This document shows positions 24,464-33,111 of a stretch of DNA of 43,087 nucleotides, piece by piece. The DNA is from an uncultured Pelagibacteraceae bacterium (GTDB lineage: Bacteria > Pseudomonadota > Alphaproteobacteria > Pelagibacterales > Pelagibacteraceae). The first letter of the stretch is position 1, and each line of letters starts with the position of its first letter. The stretch is taken from positions 1 to 43,087 of the forward strand of contig CACEBA010000002.1 in assembly GCA_902557585.1 (NCBI GenBank), read 5' to 3'. The notes below the pieces were generated by a model. That model was not told the DNA's origin. It searched no databases and saw nothing but the letters and a program-made list of their open reading frames with translations. The translations under genes were made by a program, and so were the position numbers.

Positions 24464-25884
24464 AGAAAGCTTATACTCCAAATATAAATAGCTCTAAAGG
24501 TAAAGAGCTCACAAATTATGTTTCAAAGTTTGTTCATAAAACAAAATTTAAAAATATTCCTTCAAATGTAGTTGAGTTAGCTAAAAAACATATTTTAGAT
24601 GGATTTGGTTTAGCTTTATCAGGTTCAGTTGCAAGAACTGGTGAGTACTTGTTCAAACAGATCAAAAAAAATTCAGCAAATGGAAGAGCAACTGTAATAG
24701 GTTCAAAAATGAAAGTGCCTAGTCAATTTGCAGCATTAGCAAATGGTGTAGGTATTCATTCAGATGATTATGATGATACTCAATTAGCAGTAGGTTCAGA
24801 TAGAGTATATGGTTTATTAACTCATCCTACAGCACCATGTTTGCCAAGTGCTTTTGCAGAAGGAGAAATAAATAATATTAGTGGGAAAGATTTTCTTAAT
24901 GCATACCTTATTGGTGTTGACGTAGAGTGTAAAATTTCTGAAGCAATGTCTCCTAGACACTACCAACACGGTTTTCATTCAACAGCAACTTGTGGAACAC
25001 TTGCATCAGCAGCTGCTGCAGCAAAAATAAGAAAATTTAATGTTGAAAAAATTCAAAAGTCCCTAGGTGTTGCCGCCTCATTGAGCGCAGGTTTAAGAGA
25101 AAATTTTGGAACAATGACTAAACCTTTACATGCAGGACGAGCAGCGGAAAGTGGAGTAGTTGCTTGCGATTTGGTAGGTTACGGTTGGTCAGCAACTGAT
25201 AAAATATTAGAGTCTCCAAGAGGTTTTTTTCAAGCTCACGGAGGTGGATATGATTTAAATTCAATAAAAGGAAAATTAGGTCGACCGTGGACTTTTAGTA
25301 AACCAGGGATATCAATTAAACCTCACCCATGTGGATCTTTAACTCATCCAGGTATGACAAAAATGTTAGAATTAATTAACAAATATGACATTAAACCAGA
25401 GCAAGTTGTTAAAGTTGATGTTGGAACAAATCATAATATGCAAAATGCATTAATTCATCATAGACCAAAAAACGAATTTCAAGCAAAATTTAGCATGGAA
25501 TACTCTATGGCTATATTATTAATAGAAAGAAGAGCCTATATTCCAGAATATCAAGACAAAAGAATAAACAAGCAAGATGTTCAGACAATGCTAAGAAGAA
25601 TTAATTTTTATAAAAATCAAAAAGCTGAAGCAGCTGGTTATGATAAAATGACTACAATTATTGATATTTATTTAAAAAATGGAAAAAAAATATCTGGAAG
25701 AGGTGATTTTGGAAAAGGAAGTCCAGCGATACCAATGACATATAATGAAGTAGCAGATAAATTTATGGGATGTGCTGAGTTTGCAAAATGGCCTTTAAAT
25801 AAATCTAAAAAAATAATTAATTTAATTAAAAATTTAGATAAGGTTAAAAACATCAAAGTACTTAGTAAATTATTAAGTAAATAA
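24460..25884 (+). CDS. MmgE/PrpD family protein (2-methylcitrate dehydratase / cis-aconitate decarboxylase superfamily)
   Basis: The 474-residue protein shows the family features: HILDGFGLALSG (about 47-58), the conserved GIHSDDYDDT (about 103-112), a GFHSTATCGTLASAAAAAKI segment and FSKPGISIKPHPCGSLTHPG. Known members dehydrate 2-methylcitrate, or decarboxylate cis-aconitate to itaconate; many are uncharacterised. It is translationally coupled to tctA, so it most likely acts on the acid the transporter brings in. No prpB or prpC is nearby, so a complete methylcitrate cycle is not indicated locally. Confidence 0.85.
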   Translation: MKKAYTPNINSSKGKELTNYVSKFVHKTKFKNIPSNVVELAKKHILDGFGLALSGSVARTGEYLFKQIKKNSANGRATVIGSKMKVPSQFAALANGVGIHSDDYDDTQLAVGSDRVYGLLTHPTAPCLPSAFAEGEINNISGKDFLNAYLIGVDVECKISEAMSPRHYQHGFHSTATCGTLASAAAAAKIRKFNVEKIQKSLGVAASLSAGLRENFGTMTKPLHAGRAAESGVVACDLVGYGWSATDKILESPRGFFQAHGGGYDLNSIKGKLGRPWTFSKPGISIKPHPCGSLTHPGMTKMLELINKYDIKPEQVVKVDVGTNHNMQNALIHHRPKNEFQAKFSMEYSMAILLIERRAYIPEYQDKRINKQDVQTMLRRINFYKNQKAEAAGYDKMTTIIDIYLKNGKKISGRGDFGKGSPAIPMTYNEVADKFMGCAEFAKWPLNKSKKIINLIKNLDKVKNIKVLSKLLSK

Positions 25885-25895
25885 ATTTTTTTTGT

Positions 25896-26975
25896 TTACC
25901 TGCTTTTATGAAATTTTGATAGAAGCAGGGGTAAAAATATTACAATCAAAAATATTCTTAAAAAATGATGATAGCTTACAAAAATAGGATCAATCTTGTA
26001 GGCTACACTTATAACTACCATTTCATGAATTCCACCAGGAGCAAAACTTAAAAAAGTTGGAATAAAATCAAATCCTACATAAGTTAAAATATAAGCAGTT
26101 ATCATTGCAACTGTTACTAAAATTGCACTCACAATTAATCCGTGAAAAATAAAGTAGAATAATTCCTTTAATTTAAGACCATTTAATCTAGTACCTAATG
26201 CAGTTCCTAAAAATACAAATGCAATATTAATAAACGTATCTGGAAATCTGGCATCAATTATTTCAAAAGTATAAAATAAACCTGATAATCCCATAGCACC
26301 AATTAATGCAGGCGAGGGAATGTTAAATTTTTTTAGTAAAGTTGCAAAAAAAAAACAAATTATAAGAAGAAATAAAATTTCTAAAAAGTATTTGTAATCA
26401 TAAATATTAGAAAAATTATAACCTGCAATTTCTGAAAAACCTAAATTATTAATAAAAAATATGGGCACAAAGCTAACAATAAAAATTACTCTTGTTGCTT
26501 GTGGGATCAAAACTTTTTTATCTCTCTCATTTTTACCAAATTCTAATAATGCTGCTGATATTGGAACAAATGCTCCTGGAAGAGCAGCCAACACAGAAAT
26601 AAATTTACTAAATTTACAAACTTTAAAAAAATAATATCCTGCCAATATAGTACTTATAATTGTACAAAGTATCATGGCAATTGAGGAAAATAACCATAGA
26701 TGAATCTTGTAAAGCAAGGATACATTTAAAGTTCCACCTAATATAATACCTACTATCAGAAAAATTGGATTTAATAGTTTTGTTGGAAACTCTATTTTAA
26801 ATTTTGTAAATGCAAAACAAAGATTTAAGCCTAATGAACCTAACAGCCAAGGAAGAGGTAGCCCAATTACAGTTCCTAAATATCCTCCAATTAGTCCTAT
26901 AACTATAGCTTTGTAACTTTCGATAATTGAAACAAAATAATTTTTAATTATTTTGAGATTGATAAAATTAAACAT
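25896..26975 (-). CDS. AbrB-family (PF05145 type) integral membrane protein
   Basis: The 359-residue protein has about 9-10 membrane spans arranged as two repeats, each with the family motif: LPLPWLLGSLGLNLCF in the first half and IPSPALIGAMGLSGLFY in the second, plus LAALPGAFVPISAALLEFG and FLSFAPGGIHEMVVISVAY, the (A/L)xPGG/A signatures of this group. Databases call such proteins AbrB family regulators or ammonia monooxygenases, both misleading; they look like transporters and are unrelated to the DNA-binding AbrB. It is encoded leftward between two TTT operons. Function unknown. Confidence 0.8.
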   Translation of the reverse strand: MFNFINLKIIKNYFVSIIESYKAIVIGLIGGYLGTVIGLPLPWLLGSLGLNLCFAFTKFKIEFPTKLLNPIFLIVGIILGGTLNVSLLYKIHLWLFSSIAMILCTIISTILAGYYFFKVCKFSKFISVLAALPGAFVPISAALLEFGKNERDKKVLIPQATRVIFIVSFVPIFFINNLGFSEIAGYNFSNIYDYKYFLEILFLLIICFFFATLLKKFNIPSPALIGAMGLSGLFYTFEIIDARFPDTFINIAFVFLGTALGTRLNGLKLKELFYFIFHGLIVSAILVTVAMITAYILTYVGFDFIPTFLSFAPGGIHEMVVISVAYKIDPIFVSYHHFLRIFLIVIFLPLLLSKFHKSR

Positions 26976-27153
26976 TTATAATTTTAATTAGATTAAAAAT
27001 TGAATTCTTGTTATTTAAAAAAAAAATTTTCTACTATTTACTAACACTTTTTATAAAAAGAAATAATTCAATCAAAAGTTGTGCTACTTAATTATAAGTT
27101 GCATAATTTATTTCAATGTAATCTAATTTGTTTTTAAATAAGAGAGGAAAATA
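26976..27153. promoter_or_regulatory. divergent intergenic control region of the second TTT operon
   Basis: These 178 bases separate the divergent AbrB-family gene and tctC copy 2. They are extremely AT-rich. A 14-base perfect palindrome CTTTTTATAAAAAG lies at 27047-27060, a possible operator, and AGTTG occurs twice about 20 bases apart downstream of it. A GAGGAAAATA ribosome site precedes the tctC start. I cannot choose a promoter with confidence. Confidence 0.3.
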
Positions 27154-28134
27154 ATGACAAAAATAAAAAAATTAGTTTCAGTATTATTCTCAGCAATCTT
27201 ATTATTTTCAGCAACTACAACAAGTTCAATTGCGATAGATAAAATTCACTTCGTAATTGGTGGTGGTGCTGGAGGTGGTTGGGATGGAACTGCTAGAGGT
27301 ACTGGAGAAGCTTTAACAAAAGCTGGAATGTTAAAAAGTGCATCATTTGAAAATATGTCAGGTGGTGGTGGTGGTAAAGCATTAGCTTTTATGATTAATA
27401 CTAAACCTGCAAATACAGTTTTAGTTCAATCTACACCATTAGTTTTAAGATCAATCACTAGACACAAAGGTTATGTAAGTGGAAGTGGTACTTTATCTTA
27501 TAAAGATGTTGTGCCGATCGCTGGTGTTATAGGTGATTATGGTGCTATTGCAGTTGCAAAAAACTCGCCTTACAAAAACTTCAAAGACGTAGTTGATGCA
27601 TATAAGAAGGATCCAAGCTCAATCAAAATGGCTGGAGGATCAGTAAGAGGAAGCATGGACCATTTAATTGGTGCTTTAGCTTTCCAAGCTGCTGGTGCTA
27701 ATCCAAACGATGTAGCTTATATTCCATATGATGCAGGTGGAAAAGCATTAGCTGGACTTTTATCTGGAGAGACACAAATTATCTCTACAGGTTTAGGTGA
27801 ACTTATGGGTGCAAGAGATCAAGTAACAATTATTGGTATCACTGCTCCTTCAAGAGTTTCTGATGCCCCAGATGCACCAACTCTTAAAGAACAAGGATAC
27901 GATGTACAATTTGTTAACTGGAGAGGTTTCTTTGGTCCTCCAGGTATGAGTGATGCTGATAAATCAGCTATTGCAAAAATGCTTGGTGATGTACAAAAAA
28001 CTCCTGAATGGGAAACTGTTAGAGCAAGAAATGCTTGGGTTAACATTTATAATCCAGAGGGAAAATTTGTTTCTTTTTTAGAAAAACAAACAGAGGAAAT
28101 GACAGCTCTTATGAAAAAACTAGGAGTTATATAA
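27154..28134 (+). CDS. tctC: tripartite tricarboxylate transporter substrate-binding protein (TctC family), copy 2
   Basis: The 326-residue protein has a signal peptide (cleavage likely near residue 27) and a TctC-type body: IHFVIGGGAGGGWDGTARGTGEAL, ENMSGGGGGKALAFMI, AVAKNSPYKNFKDVVDAY and DAPDAPTLKEQGYDVQF. The glycine-rich start GGGAGGGWD differs from the usual PFPPGG pattern and from copy 1, so the two binding proteins probably have different ligands. It is the first gene of the second TTT operon and is followed by a very strong hairpin that overlaps the next gene. Confidence 0.88.
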   Translation: MTKIKKLVSVLFSAILLFSATTTSSIAIDKIHFVIGGGAGGGWDGTARGTGEALTKAGMLKSASFENMSGGGGGKALAFMINTKPANTVLVQSTPLVLRSITRHKGYVSGSGTLSYKDVVPIAGVIGDYGAIAVAKNSPYKNFKDVVDAYKKDPSSIKMAGGSVRGSMDHLIGALAFQAAGANPNDVAYIPYDAGGKALAGLLSGETQIISTGLGELMGARDQVTIIGITAPSRVSDAPDAPTLKEQGYDVQFVNWRGFFGPPGMSDADKSAIAKMLGDVQKTPEWETVRARNAWVNIYNPEGKFVSFLEKQTEEMTALMKKLGVI

Positions 28135-28151
28135 TCTTTAGGATTATTTAA

Positions 28152-28204
28152 AAAAAAGAGCAGTGAATATAAACACTACAAAAATTATATCACTGCTCTT
28201 TTTT
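28152..28204 (+). terminator. intrinsic terminator or attenuator that overlaps the tctB start codon
   Basis: A perfect 15-bp stem pairs 28152-28166 with 28190-28204 (core GAGCAGTGA / TCACTGCTC, flanked by A6 and T6). After one bulged A it continues with five more A-T pairs. It ends in six T. The GTG start codon of the next gene (28163-28165) lies inside the left arm, so folding would both stop transcription and hide the start codon. Confidence 0.85.
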
Positions 28205-28633
28205 ATATTCTCAGCATTTTATTTATATACCGCTTACCAAATTCAAGTTTTTGCATTTGATGAAAATGCACCATTTAATGCTAGAACATTTCCAATTTAT
28301 TTAGGTTATGCTGGTTTGTTTTTTTCAGGATTAAAACTTATTTTACCAGATACAAATACTATTAAAGTCGATCACAAAAATTTAGAGTACAAAAAAACTG
28401 GTATACTTATACTTATTGCAATTATTTATGGAGCTACAATTTTAAAAGTTGGTTATTTTCTAACAACATCTTTATTTTTATTTACTTCTTATTATTTCTT
28501 AGGGGAAAGAAGATGGATATTAATGTTCATACTATCTTTCCCTTTTGTGGCAGCTTTCATGTATCTACTTCATGGAGTTCTTAACATTTATTTAAGAGAT
28601 CCATTCTTGCAATTAATCGGAGTTATGGGATGA
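28163..28633 (+). CDS. tctB: tripartite tricarboxylate transporter small membrane subunit (TctB family), copy 2
   Basis: The 156-residue protein has four predicted spans and the family segment FNARTFPIYLGYAGLFFSGLKL. The GTG start at 28163 gives a sensible N-terminus (MNINTTKIISLLFFIFSAFYL, first residue by GTG), leading straight into the first span. No in-frame ATG lies nearby, so GTG is chosen. The ribosome site is at best the A-rich AAAGAG, itself within the terminator stem. It overlaps tctA by four bases (ATGA). Confidence 0.82.
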   Translation: MNINTTKIISLLFFIFSAFYLYTAYQIQVFAFDENAPFNARTFPIYLGYAGLFFSGLKLILPDTNTIKVDHKNLEYKKTGILILIAIIYGATILKVGYFLTTSLFLFTSYYFLGERRWILMFILSFPFVAAFMYLLHGVLNIYLRDPFLQLIGVMG

Positions 28634-30129
28634 TTGAAGGAATATTAATTGGATTAACTACAGCGCTGACAATTCAAAATATATTAATGGTTATTGTCGG
28701 TTGTTTCTTTGGAACAATTATTGGAATGCTACCCGGTCTTGGTCCAATGACGGCAATTGCATTGATGATACCCATTACTTATGGGTTTGATCCAGCAACA
28801 GGATTAATTTTAATGGCCGGTGTTTACTATGGAGCAGTCTTTGGTGGATCAACTTCTTCCATATTGTTGAATGCACCAGGTGTTCCTGGCACTGTTGCAA
28901 CTTCATTTGATGGTTATCCAATGGCTCAACAAGGTAAAGCAGGTAAAGCTTTAGCTATTGCTGCGTGGAGTTCTTTTGCCGGTGGTACATTGTCAGCAAT
29001 TTATTTATTATTTATGGCACCAAGTTTATCAAAAGTAAGTTTATCTTTTCGTTCACCAGATTATTTTGCTTTGATGATTTTAGGATTAACAGCTATAGCT
29101 GCTTTTTCATCTAAAGGACAATTTTTAAAAGCAATGATGATGGTAGTTCTTGGATTAATGTTAGCATCTGTTGGTCAAGATAGTTTGTCAGATATTACAA
29201 GATTTACATTTAATAACATGAATTTAACCGATGGGATTAGTTTTGTACTTGTTGTCATGGCAACATTTGCAATGAGTGAAGCCTTAACAATTATTTTAAA
29301 AAGAAATGATCCAACAAGTGCTGCTAAACAAGTTTCACTAACAGAACTTGGTTCCATTAAAATCAATAAAGAAGAAAGAACAAAGATGTACAAAACAATA
29401 CCAAGATCATCCATAATTGGTTTTTTGATAGGTGTTCTTCCTGGTGCTGGTGCAACAATAGCATCCTTCTTAGCGTACGGAATGGAAAGAAACGTTGTTA
29501 GTGATGAGGAAAAAGAAAAATTTGGCAAAGGAAGTGTGAATGGTTTATCTGCACCAGAGACTGCAAACAATGCTGCTTGCTCTGGATCCTTCGTACCAAT
29601 GCTTACTTTAGGAATACCAGGAAGTGGAACAACAGCTGTAATGCTTGGAGCACTCCTAGGGTTTGGGGTTCAACCAGGACCAAGACTTTACATGACGAAC
29701 CCAGAAATATTCTGGTCAATAATAATGTCTATGTATATTGGAATGGTTATTCTTCTTATATTAAATTTACCTCTCATTCCATATATCGCTAGAATTCTTG
29801 CTGTTCCTAAAAATTATTTAATTCCTTTAATTTTATTTTTTTCTGTTACAGGAATTTATGTGATGTCATTTAATAACTTTGATATTTATTTAATGATTGG
29901 GATAGCTGTGGTTGCAACATACCTTAGGTTATATGATTTTCCAATGCCACCTCTAATTCTTGCTTTTGTCCTAGGAGGATTAATGGAAGAAAATTTAAGA
30001 AGATCTTTATTATTAAGCAACGGGTCGTGGGAGTTCTTGTGGGACAGAACTTTAACAGCTTGTATACTTGCTACAACAATTTTAATTGTAGTTTGGCATA
30101 TTTATAAAACTTTTAAGAAAAAAAATTAA
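28630..30129 (+). CDS. tctA: tripartite tricarboxylate transporter large membrane subunit (TctA family), copy 2
   Basis: The 499-residue protein has the full TctA pattern: GMLPGLGPMTAIALMIPITYG, GAVFGGSTSSILLNAPGVPGTVATSFDGYPMAQQGKAGKAL, then in the second half GVLPGAGATIASFLAYG and APETANNAACSGSFVPMLTLGIPGSGTTAVMLG. It forms the main translocation path. Its sequence is clearly different from copy 1, so it is not a recent duplicate. The stop overlaps the convergent glycosyltransferase gene by four bases. Unlike copy 1, no catabolic gene is attached. Confidence 0.92.
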   Translation: MIEGILIGLTTALTIQNILMVIVGCFFGTIIGMLPGLGPMTAIALMIPITYGFDPATGLILMAGVYYGAVFGGSTSSILLNAPGVPGTVATSFDGYPMAQQGKAGKALAIAAWSSFAGGTLSAIYLLFMAPSLSKVSLSFRSPDYFALMILGLTAIAAFSSKGQFLKAMMMVVLGLMLASVGQDSLSDITRFTFNNMNLTDGISFVLVVMATFAMSEALTIILKRNDPTSAAKQVSLTELGSIKINKEERTKMYKTIPRSSIIGFLIGVLPGAGATIASFLAYGMERNVVSDEEKEKFGKGSVNGLSAPETANNAACSGSFVPMLTLGIPGSGTTAVMLGALLGFGVQPGPRLYMTNPEIFWSIIMSMYIGMVILLILNLPLIPYIARILAVPKNYLIPLILFFSVTGIYVMSFNNFDIYLMIGIAVVATYLRLYDFPMPPLILAFVLGGLMEENLRRSLLLSNGSWEFLWDRTLTACILATTILIVVWHIYKTFKKKN

Positions 30130-31208
30130 TTTAGAATTTTTTTATAATCCTCAATAATTTTAGACCATTGAAATTTATGAACAAATTCTTTTGCTTTTTT
30201 ACCATAATCTAGATATTTTTTATTTTCTAACATCGAATTAATAGAAGAGTAAATTTCATCAAGATTATTACCATCACATATTAAGCCAGTTTTTTCATGA
30301 TCAATTGCATCTGATGCGCCCCCATCTTTTCCTCCAAGAGAAGGTATTCCATATTGGGCAGCTTCAACATAGGCAATTCCAAAACCTTCAACAGATTTTT
30401 TATGAATTATTGACGGCATTACAAAAATATCTGATTTAGCAATTAGTGCATTTTTTAAATCGTCACTTATATCTTTAAAAAACATTACTTGTGCCTCTAA
30501 ATCCAGTTCTTTAACAATATTTTTAATGTTTTCTTCCTCTTCTCCATAGCCAACGCAAATGTAGACAATACTAGGGTAAATTTGTTTTAAATTTCTAAGC
30601 GCCATAATTATTTTTTCATGATTTTTTCTCTTATCAAATCTTGAAACAGTAATTAATCTTGGTGTTTTAACTTTAAGCAAACTCTCAACTTTTTTTAAAG
30701 TTTTTTTATTAATTTCTTTGACTGGATCTACACCTGGATTAATTACAATAATCTTGGTTTCATTAACTCCATTTTCTATTGCTAACTTTTTTGTATATTC
30801 AGAATTTGCTATGACTTTTTCAACATTATTTAATACATTTATAATTCTCTTATTTTGGCTTGAAACTTTTGGATGATTAATTTCTTTACTATGAATTAAA
30901 CAATATTTTTTTTTTGATGATTTAATAAGTTCTAAACTTTTCCAGTGATCAGCTATTATTCCATCTATTTTATTAACTTTAATGTATTCATTTATTAATT
31001 GTGCTTTTCTATATTTTCTCAATAGCTTAATTCCTCCAACTCTTTCAATTGAAAAGGATGCATTTTCATCAAAATCTTTATGACCATCAATATAATCCGC
31101 AAAGACTTTAATCATATAATTTTTAGATAATTCTCTAGAAAGACCCCACATTAAGCTTTGCATTCCACCAACTTGAGGTGGAAAAGATCTAGTAACGATT
31201 AAATACAT
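30126..31208 (-). CDS. glycosyltransferase family 4 (GT-B fold)
   Basis: The 360-residue protein starts with YLIVTRSFPPQVGGMQSLMWGLSREL, typical of GT4 acceptor domains, and has in the C-terminal half ITVSRFDKRKNHEKIIMAL and the donor-binding SVEGFGIAYVEAAQYGIP (E-x7-E motif) followed by GGASDAI and GLICDG. It probably adds a sugar to an envelope lipid or polysaccharide from the cytoplasmic side. Its start overlaps the stop of the upstream redoxin gene by one base (TAATG). Donor and acceptor are not predictable. Confidence 0.85.
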   Translation of the reverse strand: MYLIVTRSFPPQVGGMQSLMWGLSRELSKNYMIKVFADYIDGHKDFDENASFSIERVGGIKLLRKYRKAQLINEYIKVNKIDGIIADHWKSLELIKSSKKKYCLIHSKEINHPKVSSQNKRIINVLNNVEKVIANSEYTKKLAIENGVNETKIIVINPGVDPVKEINKKTLKKVESLLKVKTPRLITVSRFDKRKNHEKIIMALRNLKQIYPSIVYICVGYGEEEENIKNIVKELDLEAQVMFFKDISDDLKNALIAKSDIFVMPSIIHKKSVEGFGIAYVEAAQYGIPSLGGKDGGASDAIDHEKTGLICDGNNLDEIYSSINSMLENKKYLDYGKKAKEFVHKFQWSKIIEDYKKILN

Positions 31209-31762
31209 TAATCATGTTTCCATTTAATGCCACAACCAGCACTTGGAATTTGTTCCATTGGACCTTTACCTGTTTCAGCTATTTGTTTCATTGCTTGAAA
31301 TAGATCACTTTCACCACTTCTAACAGGAATAAGTTTTTTTAATTCTCTCATCCGACCTCGATACTGAAGTTCTAAATTTTTATTGTATCCAAAAAAATCT
31401 GGTGTACACACAGCGTCATAAGCTTTAGCAACTTTTTGTGTTTCATCTGTTAAATATGGAAAACCAAAATTATTTCCTTTTGCAAATTTTACCATATTTT
31501 CAAAAGAGTCCTCTGGATAGTTAACAGAATCATTTGAACAAATTGCAATCGAACTAATTCCAAAATTTTCTAAGTTTTTGCAGTCCTCAACAATATCTTT
31601 TGTAACCGCTTTAACGTAAGGACAATGATTACAAATGAACATTATTAAAGTTCCATTTTTGCCGGTAATATCCTCTAATTTAAGAATTTTATCATCAGTT
31701 GATTTCAGCTCAAATGGAATAGCTTTTTTACCGAAATCACATATTGGAGTTTGTATTGGCAT
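31208..31762 (-). CDS. thioredoxin-like redoxin (AhpC/TSA-type fold) with CNHCPY motif
   Basis: The 184-residue cytoplasmic protein has a thioredoxin-fold motif MFICNHCPYV (Cys44 and Cys47), preceded by KLEDITGKNGTLIMF and followed by YLTDETQKVAKAYDAVCTPDFF, with the cis-Pro region TPDFFGY. This matches a widespread group of redoxin-domain proteins annotated as thioredoxin family or AhpC/TSA. The C-x-x-C pair suggests disulfide reductase rather than classical peroxidase activity. There is no signal peptide. It heads a two-gene operon with the GT4 gene and diverges from the carbonic anhydrase gene by only 20 bases. Confidence 0.8.
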   Translation of the reverse strand: MPIQTPICDFGKKAIPFELKSTDDKILKLEDITGKNGTLIMFICNHCPYVKAVTKDIVEDCKNLENFGISSIAICSNDSVNYPEDSFENMVKFAKGNNFGFPYLTDETQKVAKAYDAVCTPDFFGYNKNLELQYRGRMRELKKLIPVRSGESDLFQAMKQIAETGKGPMEQIPSAGCGIKWKHD

Positions 31763-31782
31763 AATGCTATAATATATAAATT

Positions 31783-32295
31783 ATGTTTTATGATTTAAAA
31801 GATAAAAAACCAAAAAACTCTGGCGAAAATTGGGTAGCACCTAATGCCACAATAATTGGAGATGTTACATTAGAAAAAAATACAAGTATTTGGTTTAATG
31901 CAGTTTTAAGGGGAGATGTTGAAAATATTCTAATTGGAGAAGGTTCCAATGTTCAAGATGGAAGTGTTTTACATACTGACCCAGGTTATCCATTAAAAGT
32001 AGGTAAAAATGTAACTATAGGACATATGGTTATGTTGCATGGTTGCACTATAGGAAACAACAGTCTCATTGGAATTGGAGCAGTTATTCTTAATAATGCT
32101 AAAATTGGAAACAATTGTATAATTGGTGCAAAAGCATTAATTACTGAAAATAAAGATATACCTGACAATTCTTTGGTTATTGGTTCACCAGGTAAAATTA
32201 TTAGAGAAGTGTCTGAAGAAGAAAAAAAAGATATATTAGAAAATACTAAGCACTATCAAGAAAACTGGAAAAAATATTCTAAATCAATCTTTTAG
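31783..32295 (+). CDS. gamma-class carbonic anhydrase family protein
   Basis: The 170-residue protein is a left-handed beta-helix of hexapeptide repeats (I-G-D-V-T-L, I-G-E-G-S-N, V-G-K-N-V-T, I-G-N-N-S-L, I-G-N-N-C-I and so on). The three zinc ligands of gamma carbonic anhydrases are in place: His64 in SVLHTD, and His81 and His86 in GHMVMLHG. The catalytic Glu loop of the archaeal Cam enzyme is absent, as in most bacterial CamH/YrdA-type members. It may hydrate CO2 or act as an acyl-carnitine-like hexapeptide protein. The next gene follows after 33 bases. Confidence 0.85.
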   Translation: MFYDLKDKKPKNSGENWVAPNATIIGDVTLEKNTSIWFNAVLRGDVENILIGEGSNVQDGSVLHTDPGYPLKVGKNVTIGHMVMLHGCTIGNNSLIGIGAVILNNAKIGNNCIIGAKALITENKDIPDNSLVIGSPGKIIREVSEEEKKDILENTKHYQENWKKYSKSIF

Positions 32296-32328
32296 TTTAT
32301 TAAAAATTATTTAAGAGAAAATAAAGCT

Positions 32329-33111
32329 ATGAGAAATTTATCTAAGAAAGAAATTGAAAAATTTTCAAATAAAATTTTAGACGATTATGACAATAAAAAT
32401 CCAGGATCTATTTTTAAAGTAACCGAAAGAATTAGTAACGTGGATGCTCTTCTTATTCAATCAAATGTCGCAAAATTAAGACTTAGCAGGGGAGAGGAGA
32501 TTATTGGATATAAAATTGGATGTATTTCAAAAGATACTCAAAAAAAAATGGGATTTAACCAACCTGCTTGTGGCTATCTTTGGAAGAGTGAACTACATAA
32601 CAGTGATGTGACATTGGATAAAAAAGACTTTACAAATCCAGCAATGGAAGCTGAATTTGGGGTTATTTTAAACCGTGATATTAATCCAGAACTTGCTTCA
32701 TTTGAATATATTTTAGAATCTATAGACAGTATTTACCCACTAATAGAAATTCATAATCTAATTTTTTATGGAGATGAGCCTCATGGTGCTGAATTACTTG
32801 CAAATAACGCAATACATGCTGGTGTTATTTTGGGACCCAAAAATAAAGTTCCTAAAAATAAAATAGAAACTGATCTTAAGCTAATTTACGACCAAGAAAT
32901 TGTTGATACATGGAATAACAAGAGTTGGCCTTCTGATATATTATCTCAAGTTCAATGGCTAATAAAAGAAAAGGGTAAAAATAATAATATTTTGAGAAAA
33001 GGAAATTTAATTTTGACAGGAGCTTATGGATTTCCAGTGCAAATAAATGAAAAAAAAATAATAGAAGTCACATCCTCAGCCTTTGGTGGCGTTAAAGCAA
33101 CATTTAACTAA
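32329..33111 (+). CDS. 2-keto-4-pentenoate hydratase / FAH-family enzyme (MhpD type)
   Basis: This 260-residue protein fits the MhpD/DmpH branch of the fumarylacetoacetase superfamily: EEIIGYKIGCISKDTQKKMGFNQPACGYLW (about 56-85), NPAMEAEFGVIL with the metal-binding Glu pair, and PLIEIHNLIF. The C-terminal GNLILTGAYGFPVQINEKKII is also typical. Members hydrate 2-oxo-pentenoates, decarboxylate 4-oxalocrotonate or act on related oxo acids, with a divalent metal. No aromatic meta-cleavage genes are nearby, so the substrate is unknown. Its stop overlaps the convergent PNPOx-like gene. Confidence 0.8.
   Translation: MRNLSKKEIEKFSNKILDDYDNKNPGSIFKVTERISNVDALLIQSNVAKLRLSRGEEIIGYKIGCISKDTQKKMGFNQPACGYLWKSELHNSDVTLDKKDFTNPAMEAEFGVILNRDINPELASFEYILESIDSIYPLIEIHNLIFYGDEPHGAELLANNAIHAGVILGPKNKVPKNKIETDLKLIYDQEIVDTWNNKSWPSDILSQVQWLIKEKGKNNNILRKGNLILTGAYGFPVQINEKKIIEVTSSAFGGVKATFN

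Noticed and set aside
29175..29570. Antisense open frame of 131 codons inside tctA copy 2
   Set aside because: Fully contained in a well-supported TctA coding sequence, with no domain of its own and no ribosome site.
21473..30129. Recent tandem duplication of the TTT operon
   Set aside because: The two sets differ strongly in protein sequence, lengths, start codons and downstream genes, so they are old paralogs or separate acquisitions.
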